A stretch of 64,000 nucleotides of DNA. Origin: CAZQRP01 sp964596125. GTDB taxonomy: Bacteria > Chloroflexota > Dehalococcoidia > GIF9 > UBA5629. The stretch lies in contig CAZQRP010000011.1 in NCBI GenBank assembly GCA_964596125.1, forward strand, positions 1-64,000, written 5' to 3'. The notes below the pieces were generated by a model. The model was not told the DNA's origin. It did not search any database and was given only the letters and a program-made list of their open reading frames with translations. This document shows positions 17,413 through 26,230 of the stretch, one piece after another; position 1 is the first letter of the stretch; the number at the start of each line of letters is the position of its first letter. Position numbers and translations under genes: made by a program.

Positions 17413-17769
17413 ATGACACGTCGTGCTGAACGGGTAAGCAATCTGATAAGACAAGAAATCAGCGAACTGCTTCAAGAACAGATCAATGATCCAAGACTTA
17501 CAGTTTTCATTTCGGTAACCAGAGTATCAATAACTGATGACCTCAGACAGGCTAAAATATATGTCAGTGTGTTGGAAGATAATATAAACAAAAACGAGGT
17601 ATTAAATGGCTTCAAGGCTGCCACAGGATTCTTAAGAAAGGAATTAGCCAGTCGCTTGACATTAAGATATATTCCCGAGCTTACCTTTCAATTTGATAAT
17701 TCAATCGAGTATGGCACGAAAGTGTTGAGATTAATCGAGCAGGTTGCTTCTGACAACATTGAAGAATGA
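17413..17769 (+). CDS. rbfA: Ribosome-binding factor A
   Basis: 118 residues with the KH-like RbfA fold blocks: RRAERVSNLIRQEIS at the N-terminus, DPRL---ISVTRVSITDDL and AKIYVSVL, ending with ELTFQFDNSIEYG. It assists late maturation of the 30S subunit. It lies 81 bases behind infB and its last codon overlaps the truB start by 4 bases, so translation of truB is coupled to it. Confidence 0.95.
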   Translation: MTRRAERVSNLIRQEISELLQEQINDPRLTVFISVTRVSITDDLRQAKIYVSVLEDNINKNEVLNGFKAATGFLRKELASRLTLRYIPELTFQFDNSIEYGTKVLRLIEQVASDNIEE

Positions 17770-18689
17770 GTATCGACGGATTTCTCAATGTCAATAAACC
17801 CGAAGGCATGACTTCTTTTAACATTGTAGCCCGTCTGAGACATCTATCATCAGAAAAACGAGTTGGACATGCAGGTACTCTCGATCCAATAGCGACAGGT
17901 GTTCTCCCCATTTGCTTTGGTCAGGCGACCAGAGTCGTCTCATTTCTTATAGATAGTAACAAGACTTATATTGCCCAAATAGAACTCGGTACAGCGACAA
18001 ATACGTTTGACAGAGAGGGAGAAATAACACACAGTGATGATCCAAGCGGTGTTACTGTGGCACAAGTAGAAATGGCCCTGGCTAAATTTCAAGGCTCCAT
18101 CGAACAAATACCACCAAGCCATAGTGCCTTAAAATATCGGGGCAGGAGATACTATGAACTTGCCCGTGCCGGTATCTTGATAGAACCCAGGCCAAGAAAG
18201 GTCAACATAGACAATATCGCACTGGTTGACTGTCAACTACCACTCATCACAATCAAGGTTGTATGTGGTAAAGGAACCTACGTGCGCTCCCTGGCTAATG
18301 ATCTGGGAAGCTGCCTGGGTTGCGGGGCTCATTTAAAGAGCTTGGCTCGTATTCAGTGTGGCCCTTTCTCCATTGAAGATGCCCTGTCCATGCCTGAAAT
18401 CGAAAGTGCCTTTCAACAGGGTACCTGGAAAAAGCTTCTTCATCCAATGGACAGCCCGGTATTAAATTGGAAAGCAGCCATAGTAAATAAAAGGGATGAG
18501 GCAGCCATTAGAAATGGCCGTTCCATTTCTTTGAAGCAAGACCATCCGCATTCAGAAGAATATTGTCGTGCTTATAGCTCAGACGGACATTTCATCGCCG
18601 TTCTTCGTTTTATCGCAGATGAGAAGCTATGGCATCCAGAAAAGGTTTTTTCTCCTCAACCAGTTGTTCCTTGCGATAACCACCAGTAG
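17766..18689 (+). CDS. truB: tRNA pseudouridine(55) synthase TruB
   Basis: 307 residues. The catalytic motif GHAGTLDPIATGVL near residues 35-49 contains the nucleophilic Asp, and KGTYVRSLANDLG lies in the second half, followed by a C-terminal PUA-like region. It makes pseudouridine 55 in the T loop of tRNAs. It overlaps rbfA by 4 bases and is the last gene of the nusA operon. No clear terminator follows; DUF5679 copy 2 starts about 215 bases downstream. Confidence 0.95.
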   Translation: MSIDGFLNVNKPEGMTSFNIVARLRHLSSEKRVGHAGTLDPIATGVLPICFGQATRVVSFLIDSNKTYIAQIELGTATNTFDREGEITHSDDPSGVTVAQVEMALAKFQGSIEQIPPSHSALKYRGRRYYELARAGILIEPRPRKVNIDNIALVDCQLPLITIKVVCGKGTYVRSLANDLGSCLGCGAHLKSLARIQCGPFSIEDALSMPEIESAFQQGTWKKLLHPMDSPVLNWKAAIVNKRDEAAIRNGRSISLKQDHPHSEEYCRAYSSDGHFIAVLRFIADEKLWHPEKVFSPQPVVPCDNHQ

Positions 18690-18904
18690 GACGCCTGTTA
18701 AACAAATATAATTTGGGGCCCGGGGAAAAGTACTGAAACCTGTCCGAGATGAGTAGAGGCAACGATGTATCCCCGTATTAATTGAGATTTAACATATTTT
18801 CACCTGGCATGAAGCGAACAATCTCATTCTAACTTGCGGTCAGCAATCTTGACATTCCGTATATAATAGAAATGGTTTAGCTTTTTCAGAGGAGGCCCCA
18901 CAAA

Positions 18905-19048
18905 ATGGCACAAGCATATTGTTTTAAATGCCGGAAAAAAGCAGATATCAAGAATCCAGAGAATATTATCTTGAAGAACGGTAGACCGGCAACCAGTGGA
19001 ACTTGCCCATACTGCGGGACCAAAGTCTATAGGATTAGTAAAAGCTAA
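18905..19048 (+). CDS. DUF5679-type four-cysteine mini-protein, copy 2
   Basis: 47 residues, homologous to the protein at 12245. CxxC pairs YCFKC and CPYC flank a basic middle with the shared NGRPAT block; the end RISKS matches RIGKS of copy 1. AGAGGAGG precedes the ATG by about 10 nt. TATAAT at 18862-18867 with TTGACA only 7 bases before it could supply a -10, but the -35 spacing is wrong, so the promoter is uncertain. It converges with the PHP gene, whose stop lies 14 bases away. Having two dispersed copies suggests separate regulation rather than one complex stoichiometry; that is inference. Confidence 0.85.
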   Translation: MAQAYCFKCRKKADIKNPENIILKNGRPATSGTCPYCGTKVYRISKS

Positions 19049-19062
19049 AGCATCAGCACTTC

Positions 19063-19740
19063 TTAGTCATGACAGTGAGATGACTTATTAATTTTATCTA
19101 TTAAAAGCAGAGGATTTTGCTTGAGAACTTGTTGGTATTGATGATTGCTCAAGCCAGCTTGATGTAATATGGATTCAACCAGTTCAGGTGTAAGTAAGTC
19201 ATCTTCTGTATGTGCGTCCGAATTGACTAGAAGCCTGGCTCCAGTCTGTTGGCTGACAGAGGCAACAGTAGTGTTAGTTGCCGAGTGCCCATGTCGAGCT
19301 GTGAGTTCAATGAAGACACCATTCTTCGCCGCCAGGGTAGCTTCTTCGGCTGTTATTGAGCCGGGGTGAGCCAGGATATCAACACAAGGTGATTGGACTG
19401 CGGCAAGGTTTGTACCCCTTGGCACAGGTTCTACTAATGTTTCTCCATGAACAACTACCAGCCATGCGCCCAATTCCTTTGCTCTTCGGGCAACATCAGG
19501 AATAGCCTCAGAAGGAAGATGAGTAAGCTCCACACCGGGGATGGCCAAAATATCCCAGTACTTTCTAGCCAGGGCGCAGTCTTCGCTTATTTCCTTTATT
19601 ACACGATCAAGAGAACCAAGGGCGACGTGATCGGTAATGGCAATGGATGAATAACCGCCGATAACAGCCCTATGTATTAATTCGATTGGCGATAAAACGC
19701 CGTCACTATGGAAAGTATGCGTATGAAAATCATAAAGCAC
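19063..19740 (-). CDS. PHP-domain metal-dependent phosphoesterase
   Basis: 225 residues. It shows the four PHP motifs: HTHTFHSDG at the N-terminus, ITDHVA near 36, a Glu and His in GVELTH / VVHGE, and NSDAH near the C-terminus. These ligate up to three metals in histidinol phosphatase, polymerase and RNase AM-type enzymes. A conserved LAHPG motif is present. The substrate is unknown; a histidinol-phosphatase-like role is one option. The start is GTG at 19740, close to an AAGGGG. It is divergent from the usp gene and shares an 84-base promoter region. Confidence 0.88.
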   Translation of the reverse strand: MLYDFHTHTFHSDGVLSPIELIHRAVIGGYSSIAITDHVALGSLDRVIKEISEDCALARKYWDILAIPGVELTHLPSEAIPDVARRAKELGAWLVVVHGETLVEPVPRGTNLAAVQSPCVDILAHPGSITAEEATLAAKNGVFIELTARHGHSATNTTVASVSQQTGARLLVNSDAHTEDDLLTPELVESILHQAGLSNHQYQQVLKQNPLLLIDKINKSSHCHD

Positions 19741-19743
19741 CCC

Positions 19744-19773
19744 TTGACAATATCACAAAAGTTTAGTTATATA
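19744..19773 (+). promoter_or_regulatory. Promoter of the UspA gene
   Basis: TTGACA at 19744-19749 and TATATA at 19768-19773 with an 18-base spacer. A second TATAAT at 19793-19798 lacks a -35 partner. Transcription would start about 45 nt before the ATG. Confidence 0.55.
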
Positions 19774-19824
19774 CAAGAGCGCCTTTATAAACTATAATAT
19801 ACAGGCAATAGTTCAGGGGAGAGT

Positions 19825-20706
19825 ATGTTTAAAAATATTTTAGTTCCTCTTAACGGTTCCGGGGAGGGTAAAAGAGTAATTCCCTTCGTCAGAGATCTGG
19901 CTCCGAGATTTGGCTCTGAAGTTCATGTTTTGGGTGTCGGCATCGGGAACAAGCAGCGCAGAGTCAATCGTATGCTTGAACAATACATCGATGAGGTAGC
20001 GGGCAATCTAGACAACGATGATATCAAAGCCAAATCAGTGATACTTTACGGTAGACCTGCTGATAAAATACTATCTTACGCTGAGGAAAATAACATCAAT
20101 TTAATTATTATGGCAACCAGAGGCCGCGGCGGCATTACCCGCTGGTGGTTAGGAAGTGTAGCGGAGAGAGTAATAAGTGAAGCTCATATTCCTATTCTAC
20201 TGATCCGAAGCCGACGTATCAGTAAAATGGAGGCGGAAGAAAAATCAGCCCTACTAAACATTATCACTCCCTTAGATGGCTCAAACATTGGTGAAACAGC
20301 TTTACCTCAGGTCGAGGTTTTAGCCACAGCTACAGGAGCCTCGATTAATCTACTCCAGGTTATTGCCTCACCTGCCGATGTAGAAGCCAAATTTAACTCC
20401 AACGCGAAAAAACAGACTACAGATTTACACGCCTCTGGTGAAGAGTATCTCAAAAATATAGCTGAAGGATTAAATAAAAAAGGAATCACAACTAAATATG
20501 AGGTGATAAATGGTGATCCGGCAAATGTAATAGTCGACCTCGCCGGTCAAAGAAAAGACAGTATAATAGCAATGTCAACTCACGGGCGAAGCGGTATTGC
20601 CCGTTGGGTATTAGGAAGTGTAGCTGATAAGGTACTACGTGCATCTGATACACCAATATGGTTAGTCAGGTCTCCAAAAATGACAACAATTAAAAATGAA
20701 GATTAA
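19825..20706 (+). CDS. Tandem UspA-domain universal stress protein
   Basis: 293 residues made of two UspA domains (about 1-140 and 148-288). Both end in the ATP-binding pattern G-x2-G-x9-G-S, visible as RGRGG...WLGS and HGRSG...VLGS, so both halves are predicted to bind nucleotide. Universal stress proteins respond to starvation, redox or energy stress; the exact role is unknown. The ATG follows GGGGAGAG. The inositol-phosphate synthase starts 47 bases later, so the two could share a transcript. Confidence 0.92.
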   Translation: MFKNILVPLNGSGEGKRVIPFVRDLAPRFGSEVHVLGVGIGNKQRRVNRMLEQYIDEVAGNLDNDDIKAKSVILYGRPADKILSYAEENNINLIIMATRGRGGITRWWLGSVAERVISEAHIPILLIRSRRISKMEAEEKSALLNIITPLDGSNIGETALPQVEVLATATGASINLLQVIASPADVEAKFNSNAKKQTTDLHASGEEYLKNIAEGLNKKGITTKYEVINGDPANVIVDLAGQRKDSIIAMSTHGRSGIARWVLGSVADKVLRASDTPIWLVRSPKMTTIKNED

Positions 20707-20753
20707 ACACAATGAGGTGAAGGTAAGCAGAAGAGTAAAAGGAGCAGTTAAAC

Positions 20754-21866
20754 ATGAGTAAGATCAATGTAGCCGTAATTGGAATTGGGAATTGTGCATG
20801 TTCGCTTATTCAGGGTGTTAATTACTACAGAAATACTAAAGCAGATGAGTCCGTGCCCGGACTAATGCATATTAACCTGGGTGGATACTACATTAAAGAT
20901 ATCAATTTTGTAGCTGCAATAGACATTGACAAAGAAAAGGTGGGCAAGGACCTGGCCGAAGCAATTTTTACCCCACCCAATAACACCTTCAAATTCTGTG
21001 ACGTGCCCAAGACTGGTGTCAGGGTGGCACGAGGTATGACTCACGATGGATTAGGTAAGTATTTATCTCAAATTATTACCAAAGCGCCGGGGACAACTGC
21101 CGACATTGTCAGTATCCTCAAGGAAACAAAAACCGATGTAGTTATCAACTTTCTACCCGTGGGGAGCGAGGAGGCAACCAAATGGTACATTGAACAGGTA
21201 CTGGATGCCGGATGTGGCTTCATTAATTGTATACCTGTTTTCATTGCTCGTGAGCCCTATTGGTATAACCGTTTTATTAATGCGGGACTGCCAGTTATCG
21301 GTGACGACATAAAATCCCAAGTCGGTGCAACCATCACCCATCGCATACTAACCAAACTATTTGGCGACCGGGGTGTTAAGCTAGAGAGAACGTACCAGCT
21401 CAACTTCGGCGGTAATACAGATTTTTATAATATGCTCGAGCGGGAGCGTCTTGAGTCAAAGAAGATATCCAAGACCAATGCTGTCACATCTCAATTAAAC
21501 TATGAACTTGAACCGGATAACATCTATGTAGGCCCCAGTGACTATGTACCCTGGCTAACCGATCGTAAATTCTGCTATATCAAAATGGAGGGACGAACAT
21601 TCGGCGATGTTCCTTTAAATCTTGAGATGAAATTAGAGGTATGGGATAGTCCAAATTCAGCCGGCGTAGTTATCGATGCAATCAGATGCTGTAAGTTAGC
21701 GCTAGATCGAGGATTAGCTGGAGCAATCGTGGCTCCTGCTTCCTATTTTATGAAATCACCCCCTATTCAGTATTCTGACGAAGAAGCCCGAATACGCGTG
21801 GAAGAGTTCATTGCCGGACAGGAGCAACAGAGCCCGATTACCCTGCCTGAAAAAGAGCTGGAATAG
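20754..21866 (+). CDS. ino1: Inositol-3-phosphate synthase
   Basis: 370 residues, the length of the bacterial/archaeal MIPS branch. The N-terminal Rossmann motif is [13 protein letters not shown]; later blocks include [27 protein letters not shown] and the [11 protein letters not shown] active-site region. It converts glucose 6-phosphate to 1L-myo-inositol 1-phosphate with internal NAD redox cycling. Directly downstream are a PimA-like glycosyltransferase and a CDP-alcohol phosphatidyltransferase, so the product probably feeds inositol phospholipid synthesis. Inositol-based compatible solutes are an alternative use. Confidence 0.95.
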   Translation: MSKINVAVIGIGNCACSLIQGVNYYRNTKADESVPGLMHINLGGYYIKDINFVAAIDIDKEKVGKDLAEAIFTPPNNTFKFCDVPKTGVRVARGMTHDGLGKYLSQIITKAPGTTADIVSILKETKTDVVINFLPVGSEEATKWYIEQVLDAGCGFINCIPVFIAREPYWYNRFINAGLPVIGDDIKSQVGATITHRILTKLFGDRGVKLERTYQLNFGGNTDFYNMLERERLESKKISKTNAVTSQLNYELEPDNIYVGPSDYVPWLTDRKFCYIKMEGRTFGDVPLNLEMKLEVWDSPNSAGVVIDAIRCCKLALDRGLAGAIVAPASYFMKSPPIQYSDEEARIRVEEFIAGQEQQSPITLPEKELE

Positions 21867-21923
21867 CCAGTATATTCCAACAGGACAGAACTAACAAGTA
21901 TATCAGACAGGAGCAGTATTACA

Positions 21924-23057
21924 TTGAAGATTGGGTTAGTTTCTCCATACGATTATTCATTCCCCGGCGGAGTCGTCAACCATATTTCTTGTCTGGCTAA
22001 TCACTTTATTCGCTGGGGACATGAAGTCAAAATAATAGCCCCGTGCCTGAAGGCCGGAACTCGATACTTCGAGGAAGAAATACGGGCTGTTGGGAGACCA
22101 GTACCGATACCATACGGCGGCTCGATGGCCCGTGTCCCTGTATCCCCATGGTTGCCAGCTCAGGTAAGAAAAATCTTAAATGAGGAAAATTTCGACGTAC
22201 TTCACCTTCACGAACCATTCACGCCTATGCTGTCGTTAAGCGCCCTCCTTCAATCGAATTCGATAAACATAGGCACATTCCATGCCTGCCATAATAAGGC
22301 CCGCAGTTACTGGACAATGAAGCCTGTCCTCAAAAGATGGCTCCCGCGACTACACGGTAAAATCGCTGTTTCTAAGCCAGCATCAGACTTTGTAAGCCGA
22401 TATTTGCCCGGTGATTATCATATCATCCCCAACGGTATTGATACCGAGCGTTTCTATCAAGACGGACCTACGCGAGTCGGTTTCACAGACGGCAAACTAA
22501 ATATCTTGTTTGTCGGGCGGCTGGAAAAACGTAAAGGCCTGGGACACCTGCTTCGTGCCTGCGCTCTAGTTAACAGAGAATTCAACAATTTTAGACTAAT
22601 AATAGTTGGCCCTGGCACCAGACTACGTCCGGGATATCAAGAACTGGCTAGAAATTTACAACTAGATAATGTAATCTTTACCGATTTTGTGTCAAATGCA
22701 GAGCTGCCGGAATATTATCGTACTGCCGATATCTTTTGCGCTCCGGCTACCGGCGGAGAAAGTTTTGGTATCATTCTCTTAGAGGCTATGGCCTGCGGAA
22801 AACCCGTTATTGCTTCAAACATTGACGGCTACGCCAGTGTGCTTAAACACAACGAAGAGGGACTGCTTGTACCCGCTGGAGATGAGGAAGCCCTAGCACA
22901 AGCCCTGTTATCTCTCCTTAAAGATTCCTCTTTGCGTCAGCAAATGGGAGCCAGAGGCAAACTCAATGCTGAAAAATATAGCTGGGCTAATATCGCTCAG
23001 CAGGTCATTGATTACTACATGGACATGATAGCTAGCAACCCCGGCAAGAAACATTGA
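21924..23057 (+). CDS. GT4-family glycosyltransferase, PimA-like
   Basis: 377 residues with a GT-B fold. The N-terminus SPYDYSFPGGVVNHI carries the Gly-Gly loop of GT4 enzymes, DVLHLHEPFTP and GTFHACHN follow as in the phosphatidylinositol mannosyltransferase PimA group, and the C-terminal half has the donor-binding GGESFGIILLEAMACGKPV with the EX7E pattern. The start codon is TTG with AGGAG 10 nt upstream. The gene lies between inositol-phosphate synthase and a CDP-alcohol phosphatidyltransferase, with only 4 bases to the latter. Mannosylation of a phosphatidylinositol is therefore the best guess; the sugar donor is not proven. Confidence 0.88.
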   Translation: MKIGLVSPYDYSFPGGVVNHISCLANHFIRWGHEVKIIAPCLKAGTRYFEEEIRAVGRPVPIPYGGSMARVPVSPWLPAQVRKILNEENFDVLHLHEPFTPMLSLSALLQSNSINIGTFHACHNKARSYWTMKPVLKRWLPRLHGKIAVSKPASDFVSRYLPGDYHIIPNGIDTERFYQDGPTRVGFTDGKLNILFVGRLEKRKGLGHLLRACALVNREFNNFRLIIVGPGTRLRPGYQELARNLQLDNVIFTDFVSNAELPEYYRTADIFCAPATGGESFGIILLEAMACGKPVIASNIDGYASVLKHNEEGLLVPAGDEEALAQALLSLLKDSSLRQQMGARGKLNAEKYSWANIAQQVIDYYMDMIASNPGKKH

Positions 23058-23061
23058 ATTA

Positions 23062-23649
23062 ATGGATTTTCGCAAGAGCACCGCTAATTGGATTACCAGA
23101 CCCATGATGCCTGTTCTGAGTAAGACCAGGCTGACACCCAATATACTAACCTGGTTCGGTCTATCAATAAATATAATTGCTGCTGCAACCATAGCGACAG
23201 GCCATCTCCTTATCGGAGGATTCCTCGTCCTTTTCTCCGGACTATTTGATCTCCTTGACGGAGCACTGGCCAGATTCACCAATAAAACAACTCTCTTTGG
23301 TTCCTTATTAGACTCTACATTCGACCGGCTTTCTGAAGCACTGATACTATTCGGTCTTTTGATCTTAAGCGTGAGAATGGAGAATGATGTAGAAGTATTA
23401 CTCATCTTTGGTGTTATGGTGGGGTCTTTCCTTATCAGCTATGTTAGGGCCAGAGCTGAAAGCTTAAAGATAGAATGCCGCGTTGGTTTGTTCACCAGAG
23501 CTGAGAGGGTTATAATATTAGCGCTGGGCTTGCTTTTAAACCAAATTTTTATTGCTCTCATATTCCTAGTGGTGTTCACATTCATCACCTTTGTGCAAAG
23601 AGTACTACATGTCTCACGGGCCACGAAAAGACAGGAAAATCAAAGTTAA
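23062..23649 (+). CDS. CDP-alcohol phosphatidyltransferase, probable phosphatidylinositol-phosphate synthase
   Basis: 195 residues with five or six hydrophobic helices. The family signature DxxDGxxAR-x8-GxxxDxxxD is complete: Asp63, Asp66, Gly67, Ala70, Arg71, Gly80, Asp84, Asp88. It transfers a phosphatidyl group from CDP-diacylglycerol (or another CDP-lipid) to an alcohol in the cytoplasmic membrane. Placement behind ino1 and a PimA-like gene suggests the acceptor is inositol 1-phosphate, as in actinobacterial PIP synthase; phosphatidylglycerophosphate synthase is the alternative. It is the last gene of this three-gene unit. Confidence 0.88.
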   Translation: MDFRKSTANWITRPMMPVLSKTRLTPNILTWFGLSINIIAAATIATGHLLIGGFLVLFSGLFDLLDGALARFTNKTTLFGSLLDSTFDRLSEALILFGLLILSVRMENDVEVLLIFGVMVGSFLISYVRARAESLKIECRVGLFTRAERVIILALGLLLNQIFIALIFLVVFTFITFVQRVLHVSRATKRQENQS

Positions 23650-23929
23650 TCAGACATAAGCAACCATGAGTAATGACACCATTAAACGGAACTCACAAAA
23701 ATGCGTATGTATTCTATAAAGAGGATTGTCTTTGAAAGTATCTTTGGTAAAAGCACTGCGGGATTATGGACTGCCGCTCTCGGTTTTTAAATATGGATTG
23801 TCAATGAGGAGGGATTGTTCCATTTCAAAACAGGTATTTTATCAATGGACACTTTACTAAAAGTCCCGGCCAAATGTAATTTCGCCGTCTTCTAACTTAT
23901 ATAGTTAAGTATTGAGTGAGCGAGGTGTA

Positions 23930-25213
23930 ATGTCAGTAATAACGGTCATCGGTGGTCAATGGGGGGATGAGGGTAAAGGGAAAATAATCGACCTTCTGGC
24001 TGAGAAGGCCAAAGTAGTAATCCGCTTTTCCGGCGGCGATAATGCCGGACATACTGTAATTAATCCCTATGGGGAATTTAAGCTGCACCTGATTCCATCG
24101 GGTATTTTTCATCCAGGGGTAACTTGTATACTGGGAAATGGAGTAGCTATTAATCCAGCTACACTTCTACAAGAGATCGATGAATTTAAAAAGCATGGCG
24201 TCGATACCAGTAATCTTTTAGTCAGCGACCGGACTCACTTGATAATGCCCTATCATATACTTCTGGACCGCCTTGAGGAGGAAAGGCGGGGTGGAGGAGC
24301 TATAGGCACTACGCTGAAGGGAATCGGCCCTGTTTTTACGGATAAAACAGCTCGCCTTGGAATCCGTACCTGCGACCTACTGGATAAAGAATTATTTCGT
24401 TCTCGACTTGTCACTATCCTGGAACTTAAGAACAGAATTATAACTAAAGTATATGAGGCTTCACCATTATCACTGGAAGAAATTTTTGAGCAGTACTATC
24501 TCTATGGGGAACAACTAGCACCTTTCATTCGAGACACAGGTCCTATTATCCAGGATGCTTTGTCCAGAAAAGAAACAATCTTATTAGAAGGTGCTCAAGG
24601 TACGATGCTTGATCCCGATTTTGGCACGTACCCTTATGTAACATCCTCCTCACCCCTGGCTGCCAGCAGCTCGACAGGTTCTGGAATAAGCTTCCGTAAC
24701 ATCGACCGTGTTATCGGGACATTCAAGGCCTATACCACGAGAGTCGGCGCAGGACCTATGCCTACCGAGCTCAGCGACGAAACCGGTGAACTCATCAGAA
24801 AGCGCGCTCACGAATATGGAACTACGACTGGCAGACCAAGACGCTGTGGCTGGTTTGATGCTGTGGCCGGACAGTACAGTGTCAATATTAATGGCTTCAG
24901 CGGTATAGCACTAACTCGTCTCGATATCCTGGATACCTTACCTTCGATTAAAATCTGCACCGGCTACAAGCTACACGGAAAAATCATCGATTATTTCCCA
25001 ACCAATATGTCATTACTGGTAAAATGCCAACCCGTTTACGAAAAACTACCAGGCTGGCAGACACCAACAAGCGATATCCGTGATTTCAATCACCTACCCT
25101 CAGAAGCCCTTCACTATATAGCTCGACTTGAAGAGCTTTTATCCTGTCCGGTTGACATTATTTCAGTTGGCGCAAATCGAGATCAGACAATAATTGTTAA
25201 CCCAGTAAAATAA
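23930..25213 (+). CDS. purA: Adenylosuccinate synthetase
   Basis: 427 residues from ATG 23930. The N-terminal GGQWGDEGKGKIID is the P-loop and catalytic Asp, followed by SGGDNAGHTV with the catalytic His, GTTLKGIGPVFTDK, and the C-terminal TTGRPRRCGWFD. It makes adenylosuccinate from IMP, aspartate and GTP, the first committed step to AMP. An in-frame TTG at 23912 would add six residues, but the family normally starts right before VIGGQWGDEG and GAGGTG precedes the ATG. It converges with dapA. Confidence 0.96.
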   Translation: MSVITVIGGQWGDEGKGKIIDLLAEKAKVVIRFSGGDNAGHTVINPYGEFKLHLIPSGIFHPGVTCILGNGVAINPATLLQEIDEFKKHGVDTSNLLVSDRTHLIMPYHILLDRLEEERRGGGAIGTTLKGIGPVFTDKTARLGIRTCDLLDKELFRSRLVTILELKNRIITKVYEASPLSLEEIFEQYYLYGEQLAPFIRDTGPIIQDALSRKETILLEGAQGTMLDPDFGTYPYVTSSSPLAASSSTGSGISFRNIDRVIGTFKAYTTRVGAGPMPTELSDETGELIRKRAHEYGTTTGRPRRCGWFDAVAGQYSVNINGFSGIALTRLDILDTLPSIKICTGYKLHGKIIDYFPTNMSLLVKCQPVYEKLPGWQTPTSDIRDFNHLPSEALHYIARLEELLSCPVDIISVGANRDQTIIVNPVK

Positions 25214-25305
25214 TAGACTAATCTCCGCGGCTAGTATGAAACTATTAAAGGTATATATCATTAATGGTAATTATTCGGGTATAACCTGGCATTACAAATG
25301 AGGAC

Positions 25306-26208
25306 TCAAGCGCCGCCAGCCATTGGTAAGTCAATCTTACAATTCTTTAAAGCAGCTTCGATAAGGGCCTTTGACTTGTCATCAGGTTCGATGAGCGGTA
25401 ATCTAGGTCCGCCGACTTTAAAACCCAAATGATTCAGGGCATACTTAACCGGCATCGGGTTGGCAATGACAAACAAAACATTGACCAGAGGCAATAAGTT
25501 ACGATGTATAGCCGCTGCCTCATTTGTCCTGACACTTAGAAAGTGTTCAATCATTTGTTTAATCTGCAGGCCAACCAGATGAGAAGCAACACTAATGACA
25601 CCATACCCCCCTAGAGCTAATATAGGTAATGTATCGCTATCATTACCGCTATAAACGAGGAAATCATCTCTGACTCCCTGAATTATCTTAGCAATCTGGT
25701 CATAATTGCTACTAGCTTCTTTTACGCCGATTATATTGTCAATTTGACTGAGCCTTATGACAGTTTCAGCATTCAGGTTCGCTACAGTACGTGATGGCAC
25801 ATTATAAAGAATGCAGGGCAGGCTGGTGACCTGGGCGATTGTCCTAAAATGTTGAAATAGTCCTTCCTGCGTTGGTCGATTATAGTAAGGGACAACGAGA
25901 AGACAGCCGTCAACTCCCGTCTTTTCAACTTCTCTGGTGAGGTCCGTGCTTTCTGCGGTACTATAGCTACCAGTGCCAGCTATAACTGTGCCCCGGTCTC
26001 CAACCGCTGATTTAACATCAGCAAAGAGTCGCATCTTTTCCTCTCGATCAAGAGTCGGAGATTCACCTGTGGTACCCGAGACCACAACTCCGTCACTACC
26101 TGAATCTAATAGAGCTCCGGCCAATTTTTTAGCCTGCGAATAATCAACGTTTCCACTGGCGTCAAAAGGTGTTACCATCGCCGTAAGTAAACGACCAAAT
26201 TTCTTCAT
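25306..26208 (-). CDS. dapA: 4-hydroxy-tetrahydrodipicolinate synthase
   Basis: 300 residues from ATG 26208. TIM-barrel aldolase with the GTTGESPTL phosphate-like loop, the catalytic tyrosine in YNVPSRT and the Schiff-base lysine in IIGVKEAS. It condenses pyruvate with aspartate semialdehyde, made by the gene just upstream. GAGGAG lies before ATG 26208, which is preferred to an in-frame TTG at 26223. It is the last gene of pnp-dapB-asd-dapA, so three consecutive diaminopimelate-pathway enzymes are made together. Confidence 0.96.
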   Translation of the reverse strand: MKKFGRLLTAMVTPFDASGNVDYSQAKKLAGALLDSGSDGVVVSGTTGESPTLDREEKMRLFADVKSAVGDRGTVIAGTGSYSTAESTDLTREVEKTGVDGCLLVVPYYNRPTQEGLFQHFRTIAQVTSLPCILYNVPSRTVANLNAETVIRLSQIDNIIGVKEASSNYDQIAKIIQGVRDDFLVYSGNDSDTLPILALGGYGVISVASHLVGLQIKQMIEHFLSVRTNEAAAIHRNLLPLVNVLFVIANPMPVKYALNHLGFKVGGPRLPLIEPDDKSKALIEAALKNCKIDLPMAGGA

Positions 26209-26230
26209 CTCCCGTCTCCTCAAAGATTAA

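Noticed and set aside
23732..23860. 42-codon TTG-start frame between the phosphatidyltransferase and purA
   Set aside because: AGAGGA lies upstream, but the peptide has no recognisable pattern and the evidence is too thin to call it.
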